A stretch of DNA of 9,877 nt, taken from positions 1-9,877 of the forward strand of contig JASLBJ010000161.1 in the NCBI GenBank assembly GCA_030146725.1. Reading direction: 5' to 3'. The notes beneath the pieces were generated by a model. It had not been told where the DNA came from. It was given only the letters and a program-made list of their open reading frames with translations, and made no database searches. Origin of the DNA: Sphingomicrobium sp. (GTDB lineage Bacteria > Pseudomonadota > Alphaproteobacteria > Sphingomonadales > Sphingomonadaceae). The translations under genes and the position numbers were made by a program. Below, piece after piece: positions 6,552 through 9,877 of the stretch (position 1 is its first letter; each line of letters opens with the position of its first letter).

Positions 6552-7851
6552 CGGCCGATTCACGCTGGTGCTGCTCGCCTGGGCAGCGGCGCTATGCGCT
6601 GCGATGTTCGTTCTCCTGTGGACGTTGTCGCGGCCCGATCTCTCCGTAACGCGGCTGATCGCAGCCGTCTTGGTAGTGTTGGCGGTTGTCGGGCTTATCC
6701 GGCACATCGAACGCACCAACGTTACGATCGCCCGCTTCGTCGAGGCGCTGCGTCACAGCGATTTCTCCTCCCGCTTTGAAAGCCGAGGAGGCGCGGGCTT
6801 CGCCGAGCTCGGCCGGGCGCTCGCCAGCGCGATGCGCGACCTGCAGGCGGAGCGCACCAGGAGCGCGGAAGAACTCCGGTTCCTGCAGTCCCTCGTCGAC
6901 GACATGCCGGTGGCGCTTCTGACTGTTCATGGAGGCGACAGCGTGCGCCTCGCCAACAAGGCGGCGCGCGGCTTGTTTGGAAGGCGGGAGACACTGGGTA
7001 CGGAAGAGCTGGCGCAGCTGAGTTCGACCTTCGCCGCGCGATTGAGCGACGGCGCGCGGTCCGGGAAAGAGATGATCATCCTGCGGCTGCCTGGCGGGCC
7101 GCAACGCGCGCTGCTCCGCGTTGGTACGCTGGAACGACTCGGAGTGCCGGTGCGCGCAGCTACCGTCGAGCCGGTACAGTCGACGCTTGATGCGGTTGAG
7201 GTCGCGGCGCAGACCGATCTCGTCCGCGTACTCACCCATGAGATCCTGAACTCGCTGACCCCTGTGACCTCGCTTGGCGAGACCGCAGCGGCGCTGCTCG
7301 CGTCCGATCCTCCGGATCTTGTCGAGGCGCGGGTGGCCGTTGAGACGCTTGCTCGGCGCGCTGCGGGACTCCAGCGCTTCATCGACAGCTACCGTGCAGT
7401 CGCGAGCCCTCCGGTGCTCCGCGTACGCGACTTTCTCGCGGCGCCCTTCGTCGACGAACTGGCACACCTGTTTGCGGCCGACTGGCCCGATCATCGACTC
7501 TGCCTCGAAGTTGCTCCCGACATCACTCTCCATGCTGACCCCGATCTCCTGGCCCAAGCGCTCATCAATTTGCTGCGCAATGCCGCGCAGGCAACCGGGC
7601 CAGGCGGTCAAATCGCCCTGCGGATCGGGTTCGTGGGAGAGGGCGACACGTTCATCGAGGTTGACGACGACGGTCCTGGGGTTCCCGAGGCGTTGCGCCG
7701 GGAGGTCTTTCTGCCGTTCTTCACAACCCGTCTCCAGGGTACGGGAGTAGGGCTGAACCTGGTTCGCCAGGTCATGGTTGCGCATGGCTGGCAAGTAGAC
7801 GTCACCGCGGGTCGACTGGGCGGAGCGCTCTTTCGACTGACCAGCGCTTAG
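6541..7851 (+). CDS. Sensor histidine kinase, intramembrane-sensing type (NtrB-like core)
   Basis: This 436-residue kinase probably phosphorylates the preceding regulator. Two N-terminal membrane helices (about 8-29 and 38-54) are joined by only about eight residues, so there is no real periplasmic sensor domain. A charged linker with possible HAMP/PAS-like character (about 55-220) follows. The catalytic core has the H-box LTHEILNSLTP with H233, the N-box LINLLRNAAQ with N347, the G1 box DDDGPGVP (375-382), FLPFFTT (390-396) and the G2 box GTGVGLNLV (400-408). HE.xNxLTP is the H-box form typical of kinases paired with NtrC-type regulators. The ATG at 6541 lies inside the regulator's last codons, an 11-bp overlap, and GGAG (6533-6536) is 4 nt upstream. 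The frame is open for 63 further codons upstream, but those lie entirely inside the regulator gene. Confidence 0.93.
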   Translation: MVFSGRFTLVLLAWAAALCAAMFVLLWTLSRPDLSVTRLIAAVLVVLAVVGLIRHIERTNVTIARFVEALRHSDFSSRFESRGGAGFAELGRALASAMRDLQAERTRSAEELRFLQSLVDDMPVALLTVHGGDSVRLANKAARGLFGRRETLGTEELAQLSSTFAARLSDGARSGKEMIILRLPGGPQRALLRVGTLERLGVPVRAATVEPVQSTLDAVEVAAQTDLVRVLTHEILNSLTPVTSLGETAAALLASDPPDLVEARVAVETLARRAAGLQRFIDSYRAVASPPVLRVRDFLAAPFVDELAHLFAADWPDHRLCLEVAPDITLHADPDLLAQALINLLRNAAQATGPGGQIALRIGFVGEGDTFIEVDDDGPGVPEALRREVFLPFFTTRLQGTGVGLNLVRQVMVAHGWQVDVTAGRLGGALFRLTSA

Positions 7852-7964
7852 GATTTGGAACAGGGAATTCGCACTCCCGAACAAGCAACATATGACAAAC
7901 GCTTCAACGGATCAGGGGAGTGTTTGCGTTTCCCGTTAGCGCATCGCCGGGGGCTCGATTTCGC
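7852..7964. other. Convergent intergenic gap
   Basis: The 113-bp gap lies between the kinase stop and the terminase stop, which are transcribed toward each other. I see no gene, tRNA or clear rho-independent terminator. The best hairpin candidate, AAACGC (7897-7902) with GCGTTT (7926-7931), has a 23-nt loop and no convincing T tract. It marks the boundary between the chromosomal regulatory operon and the phage-derived DNA; no attachment-site repeat can be recognised within the window. Confidence 0.6.
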
Positions 7965-9388
7965 TCACCGACCGATAAGTGGAACGATCGCACAGTCAGG
8001 TCCACTGTGGAGGCGCACCCAGTTCAGGTACTGTGAGATGCTGTCGATCTGATCATCGTGTCGGCCGTTAGGGAACTGCGCGATCTCGGAGCGGAGTGGC
8101 TCAAGCCAATCAGCTGTTTGCGGCAGGAGAACATGGCCTGCTTCAATCGCAGGACTTTCAGCGATCAGGCGTGACACCTTGTCGCCATGCGGCGTGAACG
8201 CGATCGGGTTCGGCACGCCAATAAGTCGCTCCTGGCGCAGTTGCTGAATGAGCGCCGTTCCCGTGACCTTGTCCTCGATCAGGATGGTGTTCGTTTGATA
8301 ATGGCGGGCGAGGTCCACCACCAGTCGCTTCAGATCCGGAAAGTCCCATCGGCCACGAAAGATGTTGATGAGATAGTGGTCACGCTTCTCTCGGATCCAG
8401 GTCGTGCAGACAGAGTAGTCGTTATCTGCTCCGCCTTTGTTCCGATATCCCAGCTTTGCACGATCGTATACTGGCTGCCCGACGGGATTCTTTCGAAGCG
8501 CTTGAACCATTTCCATTTGACGAGTTCGCCCTCGATTGGGACGGGCTGCTGCTGGTATTGCGCTGAGAAGTTGTAGCTGCCGATAGTCCTACGAAGATCG
8601 TCGAGCGCGGAACTTGGCTCCCTTTCCGAGTGGAGGACTGCACCTGCCGGACGATTATACACCCGGTTAGGGGCGATCGGCACAGACTGAGGCTCGTCGG
8701 CAATCGCGGGCAGAGACAGTATCGTCCATCCTCCCTGCTCGCGAAGGTGGCCCGCCAGGTCATTCTGATGCAGCCGCTGCATCACAAGAATGATCGCGCC
8801 GTTCAACTTGTCGTCGAGTCTCGAGAAGGCAGTGTTCGAATATCAGTCGATCACCGCCTGGCGTCTGGCGTCTGAAGCCGCTTCCTTGGCGTTCATGATG
8901 TCGTCCAAGATCAGCATGTCGCCGCCGCGCCCGGTCAGGCTTCCGCCAGGGGAGGTCGAGTAGCGAGAGCCCCGCGCAGTAGTGTGGAACTCGGTCTCGG
9001 TGTCCTTCCCGACTCCGATGACCGTATTTGGAAAGAGGGCACGGTACCGGCTGCTCCGCATGAGTGCCCGGCAATCGTTGGCGTGCTTGATCGCCAGGAC
9101 TGCCGAGTAGCTGGCCGTGATGATCTTCCGGGTGGGCTGGCGGCCAAGGCAGAAGGCCGGGAACACCACGGAAGCCGCAATTGACTTCAGTGATCGTGGA
9201 GGCACTTCGATGATCAGCCGCGTGATCTCGCCAGTTCGAACGCGCTCGAGATGGTAGCAGATGGCATCGAGGTGCCAGTTCCAGCGCAGCGGCTCGCCGG
9301 CGATCACGAGCGGGAACGCCATGCGGAGGAACGACACCAGGTCACTGCGCAGGATGGCGTCACGCAGGCGTCGATTATCATTGCTCAT
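7965..9388 (-). pseudogene. Phage terminase large subunit, broken by one stop and one frameshift
   Basis: The gene encodes the phage DNA-packaging motor, ATPase plus nuclease, about 474 codons when read through. The N-terminal ATPase part has Walker A VPPRSLKS (62-69) and Walker B MLILDDI (158-164). At 8843-8845 (minus strand) codon 182 is TGA, between AVID and YSNTAFSRLDDK in the same frame; relatives have Trp (IDWY). The frame continues through QRLHQNDLAGHL, SAQYQQQP and QSWDIGTKA. At about 8431-8432 it then needs a one-base change to continue as GADNDYSVCTTW. The C-terminal nuclease part carries the acidic residues SWD, IED and DDQIDS. The repaired gene looks full length. Its ATG overlaps the DUF5681 stop as TGATG, indicating translational coupling in the ancestral operon. 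No portal gene follows. Confidence 0.88.
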
Positions 9389-9827
9389 CAGATTCGCCTC
9401 CAGAGACTAGACCACGAATGAAAGTGCTCGATGATCTCCCGATCCTCCTGGAACAGGGCTTCTGCATCCTCAGGTGGGTCGACCGGCAGGTGCGCGGCGG
9501 CGAACAATAGCAGCCGGTCAATGGCACGGAAGTCGCCGTTCAGGGCTTTCTGCCGCAGCCGCAGGAGCATTGCCTGGCTCGTTGATACCTTGCTCTTTCG
9601 GCTGCCCTCGGTGACAGGACCTTGGCGTCGAGCACCTCCCGAAGTTCAGTCTCGAACGAGCGGCGGCCTCTAGGTCGTCCCTTCGGATCACCTGACATGC
9701 CCTTCTTGAACTGGCTCGCCACCGGCGGGTTTTTGTAGCCTACATGCTGGGCAGCGGGTTCGCTGCCGTTGACGTTAGTGGTGCCTTCGCTAGGCCCATC
9801 CTGCTCGTCGCCTGACTCCTCAGCCAT
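9388..9827 (-). pseudogene. DUF5681 protein (small-terminase position), frameshifted
   Basis: The ATG at 9827 has GAGGT upstream at suitable spacing. The first frame gives the DUF5681 hallmark VGYKNPPVASQFKKGMSG, then DPKGRPRGRRSF and TELREVLDAKV. After that it loses homology. The expected continuation, VTEGSRKSKVSTSQAM then LLRLRQKALNGDFRAIDRLL, is found in the minus-strand frame that ends at 9388. One base missing from a short C run (plus-strand GG at 9617-9618) accounts for the break; restoring it gives a protein of about 146 residues. The gene sits immediately upstream of the terminase large subunit with overlapping stop and start, the place a small terminase subunit would occupy. That role is inferred from position; the basic GRPRGRR stretch is compatible with nucleic-acid binding. 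Confidence 0.85.
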
Positions 9828-9877
9828 TGTGACCTCTATGTGCCAACTGGAGGGCGGCGCTGCGGGTGGCGAACGTC
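9828..9877. other. Right window edge, upstream of the DUF5681 gene
   Basis: Fifty bases remain. They hold the DUF5681 ribosome-binding site (GAGGT on the minus strand, about 9829-9835). The minus-strand frame of DUF5681 stays open to the edge, and two other frames end near the DUF5681 start, so a preceding phage gene could end here. Nothing can be identified. Confidence 0.4.

Noticed and set aside
6592..7884. 430-codon open frame on the minus strand opposite the histidine kinase
   Set aside because: It is antisense to a kinase with all catalytic motifs intact, shows no recognisable domain, and is explained by high-GC codon use leaving the antisense frame open.
7897..7931. Dyad AAACGC / GCGTTT as a bidirectional terminator between the convergent genes
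   Set aside because: The arms are six bases with a 23-base loop and no proper T tract; chance is a sufficient explanation.
1..9877. CRISPR arrays, tRNA or rRNA genes, toxin-antitoxin pairs
   Set aside because: No regularly spaced repeats, no cloverleaf-like segments and no small paired genes with supporting motifs were seen.

Overview
The window is GC-rich DNA that reads like an alphaproteobacterium, most plausibly a sphingomonad. That assignment is inferred from the style of the proteins, not from a marker gene. At its centre is a compact export system with its own sigma-54 control circuit. Remnants of other DNA lie on both sides.

Left edge (1 to about 390): the middle of an FAD-dependent amine or D-amino-acid oxidase on the + strand breaks off at about 225. 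It runs directly into a fragment of about 54 codons from an IS6-family transposase on the - strand. Neither gene is complete.

Centre left (395 to 4951, - strand): a three-gene operon, in transcription order, encodes a membrane-fusion (HlyD/MacA-type) protein, a MacB/LolD-type ABC ATPase and an 840-residue permease. The permease consists of two MacB/FtsX-type modules fused in tandem. The genes are tightly packed (a 5-bp gap or ATGA overlap, then 28 bp). No outer-membrane channel gene is present.

Control region (4952 to 5165): a near-perfect sigma-54 promoter faces the transport operon and a weaker sigma-54-like promoter faces the regulator gene. Between them lie two 16-bp inverted repeats of the form TGTCC-N6-GGACA, 20 bp apart centre to centre. 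The centre of the pair is 63 and 64 bp from the two -24 elements. This looks like a bidirectional switch driven by the adjacent two-component system.

Centre right (5166 to 7851, + strand): an NtrC-type response regulator and its histidine kinase overlap by 11 bp. The kinase has two membrane helices and almost no extracytoplasmic loop, so it probably senses a signal in the membrane. The likely logic is that membrane or envelope stress, or a membrane-partitioning compound, activates the kinase. The regulator is phosphorylated, binds the paired sites, and turns on the exporter and its own genes through sigma-54.

Right edge (7965 to 9877, - strand): a degraded phage packaging module. It holds a DUF5681 protein with one frameshift, then a terminase large subunit with one in-frame stop and one frameshift. 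No portal or capsid genes follow before the convergent kinase gene.
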